Source: Candidatus Njordarchaeota archaeon
GTDB taxonomy: Archaea > Thermoproteota > JANJXX01 > Panguiarchaeales > Panguiarchaeaceae
Direction: 5' to 3'
DNA: 26,462 nt
NCBI GenBank assembly: GCA_029855985.1
Contig: JAGSHR010000175.1
Coordinates: 1 to 26,462, forward strand
Shown here piece by piece: positions 1-7,544 of this stretch (within the stretch, counting starts at the first letter, position 1; every line of letters starts with the position of its first letter). Both the position numbers and the translations under genes were made by a program. The notes below the pieces were generated by a model. It made no database searches and had not been told where the DNA came from. It was given only the letters and a program-made list of their open reading frames with translations.

Positions 1-531
1 CCCAGTAATACTCCCGACCACTCGCGGAGCTGGTTTTACCGCGGCGGCTGGCACCAGCCTTGCCCTCCGCTTTCTAAGCCGGCTTTTTTACGGCCGGCCA
101 CAGCCACCCTCACGGGTGGCACTCGGGCTGACCCCGTCACGCTTTCGCGCATTGCGGAGGTTTCGCGACTGCTGCACCCCGTAGGGCTGAGGCCCTTGTC
201 TCAGTGCCCCTCTCCGGGCTCCGCCTCCCAGCGCCCGTACCCGTCATAGGCTAGGTGGGCCGTTACCCCACCTACTACCTGATGGGCCGCCCTCCCGTCC
301 TCGGGCAGTTACCCGGCCATGGCCCCGGGTAACCCTTTCGGAGAGGGCCCTTCCAGGCATCCTCTCCTATCCCGGATTAACCTCAGTTTCCCGAGGTTAT
401 CCGGGTCCCGAGGTTCGGTTGAGGACGTGTTACGGAGCCGTCCGCCGCGCAGTCGGGCATGGCGACTGCGCGCGACTTGCATGTCTTAATCCCAGCCCGA
501 TAGCAGTCGGGTCCGGCAGGATCAACCGGTT
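1..531 (-). rRNA. 16S ribosomal RNA, 5' part (continues beyond the window's left edge)
   Basis: The reverse complement of about 512-530 reads ACCGGTTGATCCTGCCGGAC, the hallmark archaeal 16S 5' end. The left edge contains the 530-loop sequence (GTGCCAGCCGCCGCGG read on the minus strand, about 37-52), so roughly the first third of the gene is present and the rest lies to the left. The stretch is very GC-rich compared with the protein genes around it, as expected for rRNA of a thermophile. The exact mature 5' base is uncertain by a few nucleotides (530-533). Open reading frames here are chance frames in rRNA. Confidence 0.97.
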
Positions 532-640
532 TCTGGGGAGTCGGCCTTGGGGGCCGTGTACGCCCGTTCTGGATTCGGGGTTGGCCTTTTTGTTGGTGGG
601 TGCCCCGTGTCCCTTTTTCTTTTGTCGCGGCTTGTGGATG

Positions 641-677
641 CCCCCCTTCATTCTAAGCCTTTCGGCTTTGTCGGGGG
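641..677 (-). other. Hairpin in the pre-16S leader
   Basis: In the roughly 170-nt 16S leader, the transcript can form an outer C5/G5 stem (about 673-677 with 641-646). An inner AGCC/GGCT stem at 656-667 is capped by a GAAA loop (GNRA type). It probably folds during pre-rRNA transcription. The usual processing stem of archaeal 16S pairs leader with trailer, and the trailer is outside this window, so it cannot be checked here. Confidence 0.5.
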
Positions 678-726
678 TTGACGGTCAAGCCGCGGTTGTC
701 AATTTCCTATTTTACTTGTGTTTTGT

Positions 727-738
727 TTTTAAATTTTT
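727..738 (-). promoter_or_regulatory. Probable TATA box of the 16S rRNA transcript
   Basis: On the minus strand AAAAATTTAAAA is preceded by an A-rich BRE-like stretch. A start about 25 nt downstream would fall near 705, giving a leader of about 170 nt before the mature 16S. Seen in sequence; promoter activity is inferred. Confidence 0.55.
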
Positions 739-768
739 CTATTTAGTTTTTTGGGGTTGTTTGGTTTG

Positions 769-1323
769 TTAGGGCCTGTGCCATTGGAATACATAGTATT
801 TTATTTTATTGTCTTTTATTGTTGCGATTACGAATTTTTTTCTTACCGATGTTGCGAGTCTCCCTGCCCTGATTAGGTCTATTCCTAGTAGTTTTGTGTC
901 TTTTGAGTATACTGTGACTAGGAATGGTGCGTGGTCGATTCCTGGTCCGTGCTCGTATACTGAGAAGTCTGCTCCGAATTTTAACCCGGGTCTTACTATG
1001 TATCCTTTTTCTCTTAGGTCTCTGTAGACTTTGTATTTGTTTTCGAAGTCCTTGTATGTTTTTTTCCCTATTTTCTTTATTGTCTCTATCTTTACTGTCT
1101 TGTTTTTCTCGTTTAGAACGGTTATTTTTCCTTTTTCTAGTAGGTATATTAACTCATAAAGTGATAGTTGAAGTGGTTGCTTAAACGGTTCGTTTGGTTT
1201 GGGTTTATTTATCCCGATTGGTTTTCCGTAGTACCCTTCGGCGTATACCCTTTGTCCTATTGCGTTGTTTAGGATGATTCCTCGATCTCCTATCAAGATT
1301 ACTTTTACCTCGTTTTTTTTCAA
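769..1323 (-). CDS. endA: tRNA-splicing endonuclease (EndA)
   Basis: This enzyme cuts bulge-helix-bulge (BHB) RNA motifs in pre-tRNA and other RNAs, leaving ends for RtcB-type ligation. The 184-residue length fits the single-domain archaeal subunit. The C-terminal catalytic domain shows the conserved stretch RPGLKFGADFSVYEHGPG (about 111-128). The catalytic triad is visible as Y123, H131 (in DHAP) and K162 (in RKKF); the H-K spacing of 31 matches the classic family enzyme. The N-terminal part has the YGKPIGI motif. The start is TTG at 1323, preceded closely by GGAGG. It lies on its own, divergent from a small RNA. Subunit architecture (homo-oligomer or heterotetramer) cannot be decided; no second subunit is in the window. 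Its substrates here plausibly include two tRNA introns and the permuted 5S precursor. Confidence 0.93.
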   Translation of the reverse strand: MKKNEVKVILIGDRGIILNNAIGQRVYAEGYYGKPIGINKPKPNEPFKQPLQLSLYELIYLLEKGKITVLNEKNKTVKIETIKKIGKKTYKDFENKYKVYRDLREKGYIVRPGLKFGADFSVYEHGPGIDHAPFLVTVYSKDTKLLGIDLIRAGRLATSVRKKFVIATIKDNKIKYYVFQWHRP

Positions 1324-1365
1324 GGTCCTCCACGCTCCACATGTTTTTGGTTACCTTTCTAGTCA

Positions 1366-1378
1366 TTCAATTTAAATA
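1366..1378. promoter_or_regulatory. Palindromic TATA box shared by endA (-) and a small RNA (+)
   Basis: The sequence ATTTAAATATA reads as a good TATA element on both strands. On plus it lies about 30 nt before the small RNA starting at 1404; on minus it lies about 48 nt before the endA start. Shared use is inferred from position. Confidence 0.5.
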
Positions 1379-1403
1379 TATTCTCTTTGGTTATTTATGT
1401 TTA

Positions 1404-1467
1404 GGCGGCGAGGATGTTTTCAGCCTTTTAGGTTATTGATGCCTGCCGATGGGCAGTCTGAGCCGCC
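1404..1467 (+). ncRNA. Putative C/D-box-like small RNA (K-turn RNA)
   Basis: This 64-nt segment is bounded by a perfect GGCGGC/GCCGCC terminal stem (1404-1409 with 1462-1467). Inside the stem a 3-nt bulge GAG is followed by GATG, facing CTGA (1458-1461). That gives tandem sheared G-A pairs, a U-U and a G-C pair, which is the kink-turn of C/D-box sRNAs bound by L7Ae. An internal TTGATGC (about 1436-1442) resembles a C' box; no good D' box is seen. A small hairpin CTGCC/GGCAG (1443-1456) occupies the expected guide segment upstream of box D, so guide function is doubtful. A TATA box lies about 30 nt upstream and a pyrimidine-rich stretch lies downstream. It could be an atypical guide RNA or another K-turn RNA. 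Confidence 0.55.
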
Positions 1468-1470
1468 ATT

Positions 1471-1487
1471 ATTAATCTTCTTCTTTC
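1471..1487 (+). terminator. Pyrimidine-rich terminator-like tract after the small RNA
   Basis: ATTAATCTTCTTCTTTC directly follows the terminal stem of the small RNA. Archaeal termination commonly uses T-rich tracts on the non-template strand. Inference from position and composition. Confidence 0.35.
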
Positions 1488-1495
1488 AGAAGGAA

Positions 1496-1515
1496 AGTGA
1501 AGGTTAGTGAAGGTT
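1496..1515 (+). repeat. Tandem 10-bp direct repeat
   Basis: AGTGAAGGTT occurs twice in immediate succession. It lies between the small RNA and the zinc-ribbon gene. The rest of 1488-1660 is AT-rich with no gene that I can support. Confidence 0.6.
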
Positions 1516-1660
1516 TTGGACTTGTTATTACCTTTTTCCTTGGGATTTATCATAAATAGTTTTAACACTAAGTTTACGTCCTTGAGAACGAGTCAAATAT
1601 TGCAAAAAATTTCTTCAAAAACCTGTTAAATTTTGGTTAATTGAAGGTTCTTGTTTGTCA

Positions 1661-1927
1661 TTATCCTTCGCTTCCACCTAATATCTCTAAGGCTTCTTTT
1701 ATTGAGTCTTCGTCTATTGTTATCTTTGGCGGTTTTTTGTCTTTTATTACTCCACTCTTTATTTTTTCTTCTTCCCTTATCTCTGCGGGCACGAGGCTTG
1801 ATGGTTTTTCTTTTATTTTATCTGTGGCTTTTTCTTCGTACCCGCAGACGGGGCATTTCCATATTTTCTTATTGTTTTTTATCTCGATTCTCATTATACC
1901 GCCACATTTTGGGCAGAACTTTGTCAT
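1661..1927 (-). CDS. RPB9/TFS N-terminal-like single zinc-ribbon protein
   Basis: The 88-residue product begins MTKFCPKCGGIMRIEI and continues with W-x-CPVCGYEEK. This is the N-terminal zinc ribbon (two CxxC knuckles) of RNA polymerase subunit RPB9 / transcription factor S. The C-terminal ribbon that carries the catalytic acidic hairpin of TFS is absent; instead there is a charged, Lys/Glu-rich tail ending in a short helix-like segment (SIKEALEILGG). It therefore cannot stimulate cleavage like standard TFS, and its role is unknown. The start ATG at 1927 was chosen because a TATA box (1949-1957) lies about 26 nt upstream, pointing to a leaderless transcript. The longer frame to 1948 would begin inside the TATA region. 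Confidence 0.75.
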   Translation of the reverse strand: MTKFCPKCGGIMRIEIKNNKKIWKCPVCGYEEKATDKIKEKPSSLVPAEIREEEKIKSGVIKDKKPPKITIDEDSIKEALEILGGSEG

Positions 1928-1948
1928 ACTAACACCGTTTGATGTCAA

Positions 1949-1957
1949 GTTTAAAAA
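1949..1957 (-). promoter_or_regulatory. TATA box of the zinc-ribbon gene (leaderless transcript likely)
   Basis: On the minus strand TTTTTAAAC lies about 26 nt upstream of ATG 1927, the spacing expected if transcription starts at the start codon. Used to decide the start of the zinc-ribbon gene. Confidence 0.5.
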
Positions 1958-2030
1958 GTTGATAAGCTACCTTTTTTATTAAAAATTTTTCTATTTCATG
2001 TAGTCAGTGTTGTACAAAGGGTGTGAAAGC

Positions 2031-2456
2031 ATGAGTGAAGAAATCTCTGGAGATATGAAATATACTCCAATTTCAAAGGTGAAAGTGGGTAGCTACATTG
2101 TCATCGACGGGGAGCCTTGTAAGGTGGTTTCCATCTCCAAGAGCAAGCCCGGTAAACATGGAGCAGCAAAAGCTAGAATTGTTGCAGTAGGCTTATTTGA
2201 TGGGGTTAAGCGCTCTATTGTTAGACCTGTTAGTGATAAGATTCCAGTGCCAATTATAGATAAAAGAGAAGGACAAGTTATTAATGTGTCTGAAGAATCC
2301 GTTGAGATAATGGACACCGAAACCTACGAGTACTATGAGGTTAGCTTACCAGATGACGAAAACATAAGAAATAAAATAGAACCTGGAGTCCACGTGGAAT
2401 ACTGGATGATCCTCAACCGACCGAAGATTGTTTCGCTCAAGAGAACAAGGGGATAA
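2031..2456 (+). CDS. eif5a: Translation initiation factor 5A (aIF5A)
   Basis: aIF5A binds the ribosomal E site and helps peptide bond formation at difficult sequences, after a lysine is modified to hypusine or deoxyhypusine. The 141-residue protein has the family layout: an N-terminal SH3-like barrel with the exposed loop KPGKHGAAKARI, where K42 is the predicted modified lysine, and a C-terminal OB fold (about 70-141). ATG 2031 was chosen because GGGTGTGA sits just upstream; the in-frame TTG at 2007 adds eight unconserved residues. A TATA-like AT-rich stretch lies near 1978-1988. The methionine aminopeptidase gene follows 27 nt later in the same direction, a pairing that makes sense since both act early in protein synthesis. 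No deoxyhypusine synthase gene is in the window. Confidence 0.95.
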   Translation: MSEEISGDMKYTPISKVKVGSYIVIDGEPCKVVSISKSKPGKHGAAKARIVAVGLFDGVKRSIVRPVSDKIPVPIIDKREGQVINVSEESVEIMDTETYEYYEVSLPDDENIRNKIEPGVHVEYWMILNRPKIVSLKRTRG

Positions 2457-2483
2457 AATCTATAATTAACTGGTGGAGCTCAA

Positions 2484-3410
2484 ATGTCCCATGAACAAAA
2501 CGAGAGAATACAGAAATTCATCAAAAGCGGCGAAATAGCTAAAACAGTAAAATTGGAGTTACCTAACATAGTTAAGGTCGGCACCTCGGTTCTAGAAATC
2601 GCTGAAAAAATTGAGGGACTCATTGCCAACAATGGCGGCGTTTTCGCTTTTCCCGCAAATATAAGCATTAACTCTGTGGCAGCCCATTTTACACCAACCG
2701 ACGAGGACATAAAAATAAACGAAGATGACATGGTTAAGGTGGATTTTGGGGTTCATATCGACGGTTACCCTGTGGACAACGCTTTAACCTTTTATTTTGG
2801 AGAAAATGATGAATACAAGTCAATGGTGGAAACTGCAAAAGACGCCGTGATGAGAGCAATTTCAGAGTTTAAAGTTGGTGTAGAGTTAAGTCACATAGGG
2901 GAAGTAATCGAAGAGCTTGTTAAGGAAAGGGGATTTAAAGTCATCAGAAACCTAACGGGACACATGCTTGATCAATATGAGTTACATGGGGAAAAAGAAG
3001 TACCAACTTTTGCGGGGAGTAAAGCTATTGGTAAAATTGAAGAAGGAGAAGTCTATGCAATAGAGGTATTCGTAACAAACGGGGAGGGATATGCGAAATC
3101 CATCGATGAAGTTCACATTTATAGTTTATTGCCAGAGCTTCCCAAAAGATTACCAATTAGAGTGAAAGCCGCTAGAGATATCCTCAATTTCATAAGAAAG
3201 GAAAGAAAGGGACTGCCCTTCTCGGTTAGGTGGCTTAGGAAGCACTTTGATAACGCAACCGTAAAAGTTGGATTATCCTTGCTAGAGCAATATGGTGTCC
3301 TAATTCCTTACCCTGTGTTAGTTGAGAAGGGAAATGGTATTGTCGCACAACATGAAGAAACTGTACTTGTTAAAAAAGATGAAACAATTGTTTTAACTCA
3401 GGTGAAATAA
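2484..3410 (+). CDS. map: Methionine aminopeptidase, type II
   Basis: Removes the initiator methionine from new proteins using two metal ions. The 308-residue protein shows the pita-bread fold motifs. Metal ligands are visible as D87 (KVDFGVHIDG), D98 (PVDNA), H160 (TGHMLDQY), E194 (AIEVF) and E291 (AQHEETV), and H68 in AAHFTP is the substrate-binding histidine. The roughly 60-residue helical insertion before the last ligand (about 215-280, including a winged-helix-like part) marks type II, as in archaea and eukaryotes. The start is ATG 2484 with GGTGGAG eight nucleotides upstream. It is followed with a one-base gap by a small membrane protein gene, so the two are probably co-transcribed and translationally coupled. 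Confidence 0.96.
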   Translation: MSHEQNERIQKFIKSGEIAKTVKLELPNIVKVGTSVLEIAEKIEGLIANNGGVFAFPANISINSVAAHFTPTDEDIKINEDDMVKVDFGVHIDGYPVDNALTFYFGENDEYKSMVETAKDAVMRAISEFKVGVELSHIGEVIEELVKERGFKVIRNLTGHMLDQYELHGEKEVPTFAGSKAIGKIEEGEVYAIEVFVTNGEGYAKSIDEVHIYSLLPELPKRLPIRVKAARDILNFIRKERKGLPFSVRWLRKHFDNATVKVGLSLLEQYGVLIPYPVLVEKGNGIVAQHEETVLVKKDETIVLTQVK

Positions 3411-3411
3411 A

Positions 3412-3813
3412 ATGCCGTCGATACTGGAGATTATTAAAAGAAGTATCATAACAGTTGATATGCCTCTTATAAGGATAGTAAACTTGTTCGGGATAATTTA
3501 TCTAGTTGTTTGGATTGCGGGATTAGGCATAGTGTTTGCAGGCGGTCTTTTCGCGAACCAATTTATGATTTACTATATAGTACCCTTGTTACTAGCATAC
3601 TACTCGTTCTATTTAAGAATTAAAGCTAATGAAAAGCTCAGCCAAATTGACGACCAATATAAAACAACAGCTAAAACATTGAAGATAAGTGAAAATGAAG
3701 CCCGAGAGTACTTAAGAACAAAAATTGAAAATGAATTGTTTGTTAAGTGGGTGAAATTCAATATTTTGGTCTTCGTTGTGGTAGCTTTAATAGTCGGAAT
3801 GTTCTATATCTAA
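3412..3813 (+). CDS. Small membrane protein of unknown function
   Basis: I do not recognise this 133-residue protein. It has two adjacent hydrophobic segments (about 23-46 and 50-68), a charged middle part (about 69-112, Lys/Glu-rich and probably cytoplasmic) and a third hydrophobic segment at the extreme C-terminus (about 114-133). There is no signal peptide or known motif. Its ATG lies one base after the methionine aminopeptidase stop codon, so it probably forms an operon with it and perhaps with aIF5A. A T-rich stretch at 3839-3848 follows and could end the transcript. Confidence 0.75.
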   Translation: MPSILEIIKRSIITVDMPLIRIVNLFGIIYLVVWIAGLGIVFAGGLFANQFMIYYIVPLLLAYYSFYLRIKANEKLSQIDDQYKTTAKTLKISENEAREYLRTKIENELFVKWVKFNILVFVVVALIVGMFYI

Positions 3814-3837
3814 AACTTAATAGAGAAAAATCTTAAA

Positions 3838-3850
3838 TCCCCTTTTTTAT
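3838..3850 (+). terminator. T-rich terminator-like tract after the map operon
   Basis: A run of Ts follows CCCC between two convergent genes. This is consistent with archaeal T-tract termination of the aIF5A-map-membrane protein transcript. Confidence 0.35.
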
Positions 3851-3854
3851 AATT

Positions 3855-4391
3855 CTAGGAACCCTTTAGGATGTTCTCAATAGTCCCCTTTACTCTCTGA
3901 AATTCTTTATAAAGTTCATCCTCGAACGCCACGAGGATTAATTTTTCTATTGACTTAAACTTTCCCCGTTTTTTCATGAATTGCCTTATAGCATCAACGA
4001 ACGCATCTGCACCTTCTTTAGCAGACAAACCACCAACACCAGTCCCCATGCCCGGAAACGCTATTGTTTTTAGCCCGTTTTCCTCGGCTTTATTTAAAGC
4101 GGCTAGTATCGCTTTAACTGCCTTTTCCTTATTTATCCTCATAGCAGGCCTCTCCATTGTTGGAGCATGAATTACATATCTTGCTTTTAGTCGGTAGCCC
4201 TTAGTTATTACGGCTTCTCCAACGGGGATCGGAGCTTTTTTCATTGCTTCTTTCTCAATTTCTTCTCCACCCTTTCTTTTGATGGCTCCTGCTACACCAC
4301 CACCCATTATTAACAAAGAATTAGCCGGATTAACAATAGCGTCAGCCGACACTTCAGTAATATCCCCCTTTAATACTTCAACGGTAATCAT
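3855..4391 (-). CDS. Macro-domain protein (ADP-ribose / O-acetyl-ADP-ribose binding)
   Basis: Macro domains bind ADP-ribose and often remove ADP-ribose or acetyl groups from proteins or metabolites. This 178-residue stand-alone domain has the expected motifs in order: GDIT (9-12), NPANS (22-26), GGGVAGAI (30-37) and GMGTGVGGL (about 114-122). The N and the GGGVAG loop are the usual catalytic and ligand-binding parts of MacroD-like enzymes, so hydrolase activity is plausible but not proven. The start ATG 4391 has GGTG upstream. It lies 12 nt downstream of polB on the same strand, suggesting co-transcription, possibly linking it to DNA damage or NAD metabolism (inference). Confidence 0.9.
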   Translation of the reverse strand: MITVEVLKGDITEVSADAIVNPANSLLIMGGGVAGAIKRKGGEEIEKEAMKKAPIPVGEAVITKGYRLKARYVIHAPTMERPAMRINKEKAVKAILAALNKAEENGLKTIAFPGMGTGVGGLSAKEGADAFVDAIRQFMKKRGKFKSIEKLILVAFEDELYKEFQRVKGTIENILKGS

Positions 4392-4403
4392 CTAATTTCA
4401 CCC

Positions 4404-7184
4404 TTAACTAAAGAATTTCGTTATATCTGTTACACCTTTCGACTCTGATAAAATTTGCTCTATATCCATACCGAGTGCGTCAAGCAGTTGATCAAAAACA
4501 GACTTTGTGTATTCCTCGTACTTTTGCCAGTCCACTTCCCTTCTCCAATCCGTTCTTTTCTTTAACGCGATTTCTAGTGGTTCCACACCACTCTTAGTTT
4601 TTATGTAAGAGATAATTTCCCCTGGCAGAGGCTCCCTATCTAATTTTTTGGCAGCTTTTACGTGTTGCGGTGTTGTCTTAGTATATGCAGAGATCGGTTT
4701 TGTCAATTGAACCTTAAAAGCCAGATCCTCAAGATCATATTGCTTCTTCTGAATTTTCTTGAAGATCTCGCTGATAACCTCTTTCACTTTTCTCTTTGCT
4801 TGCTCCATCTCCGCCTCATTTGAAACATTCCTTAAAATCTCAATAACTCTTTTGAATTCCTTCTTCAAAAACTCAGGGGTGTTCCGCTTTTTCCCCATTA
4901 GACCTTTTATATCGGGTGAACCGTCTTGAAGTATTCCAAAGTAATTCTTTTTTCGAGCTGAAAATGCAACGTACTTGTATATTTTATCCACTTCCAAGTC
5001 AACCTTTAACACTCTTGAACTCCAATTTATTAGCTCGTTAACTACCTCCGGTTTTGGGTTGCTTATGAAGATGCTATCTGTGTCACCATAAATGACAGTT
5101 AACCCGAGTTCCCTAGCTTTTTCCGCAATTCTCATGATTTTCTCTCTTCCCAACCCCGTTATTGATTCAGCTACAATTAAGCTGAATAATGGGAAGTGCT
5201 CGGCTCCAAAGACACCATAACTAGCATTTATTAATACTTTTAATGCACCTTGAATAACATTCAGAAATTCTTTCTCTTCGCCGGTAGCCTTTTTTGCTTT
5301 CTTTTTGAAATAATTAACTCTTAAATCTCTTATGAAGCCTATGAGTTCTGAAGTTATACCCCTCCTTTTTTTGCAAACCCAGTATTCAGAGATCACGCCA
5401 CCGTTAGCCGAGAAGGTTAACTTGTTGTCTTTGCATTCCTCGTGTACACAGCACAATGTTTCATAACTTATATTATGAACTTTTATGATAGTCGGATATA
5501 TGCTTGCGAAATCAAGAACCCATACATTAAACCATATTCCTTGCTTAGGTGTAAAAACAATTGCGCCTCTGTAACGTTTACCCTTAATAACAGGAGGAAG
5601 CCTAGCCATATTTCGAGTTATTCTTTTATCTTTTTCGGATAACTCATAGGGGTTAGGGATTAAATAATTCCTCTCCCTATGTTCTGCATAGAACCAGTTT
5701 TCGATCCAAGATGAAACACCGCGTCTCGTGACTTCAAAGATAGGCATTCTAGTTATTCTTGATAATGTTACCATTAGTTTGAAGGGAAGCCAATTGTTCA
5801 TTTTAAATAGTTCAGCCGTAAGGTATGAGTCCCACCAACAGTATTTTGCTAGGTCTAGCAATGTTAACTTTTCGATTTCTTCTTTTTTTACCTCTATTTT
5901 TCTTTTTCCCAATAGGGCTTCAGCAATCGCATCTAGACTAACGTTGTCATATTTATTCGAGAAAGAATAGACTTTTATTGCCGCATTTGAATAGAATTTG
6001 TATAAATCAATATGAACTCCATATCGTATCCTTGCTTCTCTCAAGGGACCTTTTGCGCTCAATTTTATAGGTATAACTTTATCTGGAATACCTATGTGTC
6101 TTGCTCTTTTAACCATATATCGAAAATCAAAATTATCTCCGTTGAACGTTACTATTATGGGGGCTTTATAAAGCATCTTGAAAAAATCTAGCAACATTAT
6201 TTTTTCGCTTGTATATATTCTTGCTTCGACTACTTGCCCACCTACGTTGATTTCCCCAACTTTATATGCGCCTTCCTCTCTCTTTATCGATACGTTATTC
6301 TCAATGCCTGCCCTTTCATATAACATTATTATTTTTACGTCCTTTTTACTCTTGTTTTCTCTGATTACCCCCGTTAAAGATATTGCAATTATTGGGTATA
6401 TGGGTTCATCGGATTGGGGGATCCTTCCCCCTCCAGCAACTTCGATATCAACTGAGATAAATTCTATTTCTGGAATCCTAGCCAGAAGAGCAGGGAGAAA
6501 CTTTTCTGCAAGTGGTTTTAGATCATCTTCAACAGATGAAAGAATTTCATCAATTTTTTCTTTAGGAACTTTAAGTTCGCTTAGTTTTAGGGGTTTTGCT
6601 ATACCATTATCGAGTTTATGATAGTGGGATGGCCAAAGATAGTTGTCATATATGTAGTTAAGGTGATATGGTATCCACGCTTCCCAGGAATTATCTTCGC
6701 CTATTTTCTCCCTTAAACCACCCCTACCACCAACGGCGAGAGGATCACTTACAATTATTTTACTCATTTTAATTGTCTTATCCATTAGGGGATGGTATTT
6801 TGTGACATCCTCTATTTTTATAACCTTTTCCCCGTATCGCTTCTTGATTTCCTCCTTTTGCATTTCGGTTAGTTGATTAGTGAGAAAGTAGGGTCGATGA
6901 TTTGTTTTGTCGCGCACTATTAGAACATTCCCAGTATTCTCATCGTAGAATTTAAGTAGAGCGGTATTGCGTTCGGAGTCATATTCAACGGATAGTAAGA
7001 ACAAATCTTGCCCTTCTTCCACCTCTTTTGGTTCTGCCAAGGAATATAACTCTTTTAATAGGGTAGATTCATAATCCATTATGTTTTTTTGTGTGTCTCT
7101 GATTACAACTTTTTCTTTTCTCTCTTCCGTCGGGGTCTCTTTTTGTTCCGACAAAAACATGTCAAGGGTTGCATTCGTAGACAT
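4404..7184 (-). CDS. polB: DNA polymerase family B (replicative type)
   Basis: Copies DNA and proofreads. In a product of about 926 residues all motifs are intact. Positions here count from the longer in-frame GTG at 7196; subtract four for the chosen start. The 3'-5' exonuclease has Exo I D250/E252 (SVDIEV), Exo II (VTFNGDNFDF, about 349-358) and Exo III (YCWWDSYLTAE, about 452-462). The polymerase has motif A LDFASIYPTII (D562), motif B KVLINASYG (about 653-661) and motif C YGDTDS (about 703-708). The C-terminus ends TDITKFFS, a PCNA-binding (PIP) box-like tail. The start was set at ATG 7184 rather than GTG 7196; no clear ribosome binding site decides. An extended N-terminal tail before about residue 60 is charged and poorly conserved. 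The macro-domain gene follows in the same transcript. Confidence 0.97.
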   Translation of the reverse strand: MSTNATLDMFLSEQKETPTEERKEKVVIRDTQKNIMDYESTLLKELYSLAEPKEVEEGQDLFLLSVEYDSERNTALLKFYDENTGNVLIVRDKTNHRPYFLTNQLTEMQKEEIKKRYGEKVIKIEDVTKYHPLMDKTIKMSKIIVSDPLAVGGRGGLREKIGEDNSWEAWIPYHLNYIYDNYLWPSHYHKLDNGIAKPLKLSELKVPKEKIDEILSSVEDDLKPLAEKFLPALLARIPEIEFISVDIEVAGGGRIPQSDEPIYPIIAISLTGVIRENKSKKDVKIIMLYERAGIENNVSIKREEGAYKVGEINVGGQVVEARIYTSEKIMLLDFFKMLYKAPIIVTFNGDNFDFRYMVKRARHIGIPDKVIPIKLSAKGPLREARIRYGVHIDLYKFYSNAAIKVYSFSNKYDNVSLDAIAEALLGKRKIEVKKEEIEKLTLLDLAKYCWWDSYLTAELFKMNNWLPFKLMVTLSRITRMPIFEVTRRGVSSWIENWFYAEHRERNYLIPNPYELSEKDKRITRNMARLPPVIKGKRYRGAIVFTPKQGIWFNVWVLDFASIYPTIIKVHNISYETLCCVHEECKDNKLTFSANGGVISEYWVCKKRRGITSELIGFIRDLRVNYFKKKAKKATGEEKEFLNVIQGALKVLINASYGVFGAEHFPLFSLIVAESITGLGREKIMRIAEKARELGLTVIYGDTDSIFISNPKPEVVNELINWSSRVLKVDLEVDKIYKYVAFSARKKNYFGILQDGSPDIKGLMGKKRNTPEFLKKEFKRVIEILRNVSNEAEMEQAKRKVKEVISEIFKKIQKKQYDLEDLAFKVQLTKPISAYTKTTPQHVKAAKKLDREPLPGEIISYIKTKSGVEPLEIALKKRTDWRREVDWQKYEEYTKSVFDQLLDALGMDIEQILSESKGVTDITKFFS

Positions 7185-7254
7185 ATTTAAACACACTTTA
7201 TCAATAGAAGAAACAAGCCCAAATATTCCTTGAATAATATTTTCCTTTTAATTC

Positions 7255-7262
7255 GTTTAAAT
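7255..7262. promoter_or_regulatory. Palindromic TATA box between polB (-) and the zinc-ribbon gene (+)
   Basis: GTTTAAAT contains TTTAAA, which serves both directions. On plus it lies about 30 nt before ATG 7289, fitting a leaderless mRNA. On minus a transcript would start near 7232, leaving a leader of about 50 nt before polB. Dual use is inferred. Confidence 0.5.
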
Positions 7263-7288
7263 CTTGCTCACTTCATTGGGTGTCTAAT

Positions 7289-7531
7289 ATGCAATTTGAG
7301 TGCCTTAAATGTGGAGGGCGTTTTTATGGTGATAAAAGCAGGTTTCCAACTAAATGCCCTTATTGTGGCTCTCGTTTTTTCAGATTATTAAAACGCAAAG
7401 AAGAAGATGTGGAGAACTTCTCTATACTTAAACCCGGTGTTTATAAGATAAACGTGAAAAATATTTTAGAGCAGGATGGTGCATTCATCATTAAGACGAA
7501 AGAGGGGGAATACCATATAACTTTGACATAG
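7289..7531 (+). CDS. Small zinc-ribbon protein, function unknown
   Basis: The 80-residue protein begins MQFECLKCGGRF and has a second knuckle CPYCGSRFF, so residues 1-35 form a rubredoxin-like zinc ribbon. The second half (about 45-80, ending EGEYHITLT) looks like a small beta domain. No family that I can name confidently fits. It is not RpoP, which is found separately at 14663. ATG 7289 is favoured over GTG 7280 because the TATA box at 7255-7262 places the transcript start almost at this codon. It is divergent from polB and convergent with the methylthiotransferase gene. Confidence 0.75.
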   Translation: MQFECLKCGGRFYGDKSRFPTKCPYCGSRFFRLLKRKEEDVENFSILKPGVYKINVKNILEQDGAFIIKTKEGEYHITLT

Positions 7532-7544
7532 ATACCTCTTGACT

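Noticed and set aside
419..772. 117-residue open frame over the 16S 5' end and leader, and its antisense partner at 430-651
   Set aside because: They lie in rRNA and leader sequence; composition reflects structured RNA, and no protein family is seen.
924..1184. Leucine/phenylalanine-rich frames antisense to endA
   Set aside because: Shadow frames caused by the AT/GA-rich coding strand of endA; no start signals.
1496..1515. Tandem 10-bp repeat as a CRISPR-like or regulatory repeat
   Set aside because: Only two copies, no spacers and no nearby cas genes.
1641..1982. Two hydrophobic plus-strand frames over the zinc-ribbon gene
   Set aside because: Antisense to a protein with clear zinc knuckles and a promoter at the right distance.
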